Positions 63,123 to 64,000 of a DNA stretch of 64,000 nt are shown here, one piece after another. Source of the stretch: Gemmataceae bacterium. Lineage in GTDB: Bacteria > Planctomycetota > Planctomycetia > Gemmatales > Gemmataceae. The stretch is taken from the NCBI GenBank assembly GCA_901538445.1, contig LR594584.1:1825111-1889110 (forward strand), read 5' to 3'. Numbering within the stretch: position 1 is the first letter of the stretch; each line of letters opens with the position of its first letter. Made by a program: the position numbers and the translations under genes. The notes beneath the pieces are model-generated. The model was not told the origin of the DNA, did no database searches, and saw only the letters and a program-made list of their open reading frames with translations.

Positions 63123-63562
63123 CGCGCCCCGTGCTGCTCGGGCTCGCGGCGGCCGTCGGGGTGGCGCTCCTCGCGGGCGGCGCGGCGGCCCAGGCTCCCG
63201 CGGGGCTGGACTACGCGCCCCCGGCCCCGCCCCCGCCCCCCGACCCGGTGGCGCTCGTCGGGCGGCTGGTCGGGATGACGGCGGTGCTGCTCGCCCTGTG
63301 CGGGCTCGTGGCGTGGCTGGCCCGCCGGGCGAACCGGGGCGGACTCGCGAAGGGATCGGACAACGGGCGGATGGGACTCGTGGGGTCGCTGCCCCTGGGC
63401 GGGCGGTCCGCCGTCCACCTGATTCGTGTGGACGGGCAGACGGTGGCGGTGACGACGGACGCGACCGGGCTGCGGTCGCTCGTCATCCTGTCGGAGCCGT
63501 TCGGGGCCGCACTTGCCGAGGCGGCCCCGGGTGTTGTGGCCGGCGCGGGGCGGGCGGCGTGA
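63119..63562 (+). CDS. Second FliO-like protein, 147 aa
   Basis: A signal-type N-terminus (LLGLAAAVGVALLAGGAAAQA) and one further membrane helix (about 47-68) precede a FliO-type domain: GLVGSLPLGGRSAVHLIRVDG, close to the FliO at 52665-53234. Position after fliN is the classical place for fliO, so this may be the original fliO and the other a duplicate, or each may serve a different step. It ends 12 bases from the convergent flgE. Confidence 0.75.
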   Translation: MTRPVLLGLAAAVGVALLAGGAAAQAPAGLDYAPPAPPPPPDPVALVGRLVGMTAVLLALCGLVAWLARRANRGGLAKGSDNGRMGLVGSLPLGGRSAVHLIRVDGQTVAVTTDATGLRSLVILSEPFGAALAEAAPGVVAGAGRAA

Positions 63563-63574
63563 CCGCACCGCCGG

Positions 63575-64000
63575 TCAGCGGATGATGGAACCGAGCTCGG
63601 CGAGGAGTTGGTTGGCGGTCGTGATCGTCTGGGCGTTCGCCTGGAACGTCCGCTGGGCGATGATGAGCTGCCCGAACTCGGTCGCGATGTCCACGTTCGA
63701 CCCCTCGATCGCGCCCCCCTGGAGCACGCCGCGGCCGCCCTGGCCGCCGGGGCCGATCAGCGCCTCGCCCGACGCCGGGCCGGCGACGTAGTAGTTGTTC
63801 CCGACGCGCAGCAACCCCGACTCGTTGTTGAACCCCGCGATCGCGAGCTGCGCCACCGGGGCGGTCCGCCCGTTGCTGAACAGGCCCGAGATGGTCCCGT
63901 CCCGCCCGATCTCGACGCTCTGGAGCGTCCCGGCCCCCACCCCGTCCTGGGTCACGGCGGTCGCGGTGGAGGCCCCGCCGAACTGCGTCAGGCCGGTGGC
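63575..64000 (-). CDS. flgE: Flagellar hook protein FlgE, C-terminal part
   Basis: The open frame enters from beyond base 64000, so only the last 141 residues are visible. Hook-protein marks are LTQFGG, DGVGAGTLQSVEIGRDGTI, LFSNGRTAPVAQLAIAGF and the C-terminal DIATEFGQLIIAQRTFQANAQTITTANQLL. FlgE forms the hook between rod and filament. It reads toward the second fliO-like gene and marks a flagellar gene group that continues outside the window. Confidence 0.9.
   Translation of the reverse strand, partial: ATGLTQFGGASTATAVTQDGVGAGTLQSVEIGRDGTISGLFSNGRTAPVAQLAIAGFNNESGLLRVGNNYYVAGPASGEALIGPGGQGGRGVLQGGAIEGSNVDIATEFGQLIIAQRTFQANAQTITTANQLLAELGSIIR

Overview
The window is very GC-rich DNA, with codons ending mostly in G or C. 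It most likely comes from a planctomycete of the Gemmata group. The evidence is a DUF1559-type pseudopilin, many Ser/Thr kinases, response regulators with a C-terminal Cys-rich tail, and a complete but divergent flagellar export apparatus. The taxonomic call is an inference from gene style; no rRNA or tRNA gene is visible.

Layout. (1) 1-7,281: the tail of an upstream gene, a small hypothetical gene followed by a perfect 64-bp palindrome, a GH63-like glucosidase and a GlgX debranching enzyme, then a graveyard of broken transposase and HTH fragments. (2) 7,282-17,760: regulators and chemotaxis genes. These are an HDOD-Ser/Thr kinase fusion, receivers, a receiver fused to a FlgM-like tail, a kinase-receiver-HD-GYP protein, CheX-like, CheY, CheB, a CheR-CheD fusion and FlgM. 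Most read on the minus strand. (3) 17,941-28,676: a plus-strand run of a TPR/STN protein, PilZ, STAS, CheY, CheA, CheW, chemoreceptor and HDOD. (4) 28,686-42,723: more signalling genes. They include a 1,614-residue MASE1 hybrid kinase, a second HDOD, a second kinase-receiver-HD-GYP protein, a pseudopilin, a PAS histidine kinase-receiver and a receiver-HDOD protein. (5) 42,734-64,000: the flagellar locus. It runs fhlB and fliK on the minus strand, then flgB, flgC, fliE, fliF, fliG, fliH, fliI, fliJ, motE-like, fliO, fliP, fliQ, fliR, flhB, flhA, fliA, three small or lipoprotein genes, fliL, a short fliM, fliN and a second fliO-like gene. The end of flgE faces them on the minus strand.

How it may work together. 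CheA, CheW and the receptor would feed CheY proteins acting on the FliM/FliN switch. CheB and CheR-CheD would adapt the receptor, and FlgM would hold back the sigma-28 factor FliA until export opens. Around this sits an unusually dense set of multi-domain regulators that join Ser/Thr kinase, receiver, HDOD and HD-GYP-like domains. The most novel parts are the receiver-FlgM fusion, the twin kinase-receiver-HD-GYP proteins that lack key HD-GYP residues, and a CheA with two HPt domains flanking an MshEN-like insert. Filament, motor (motA/motB) and flhF/flhG genes are not seen in this window.
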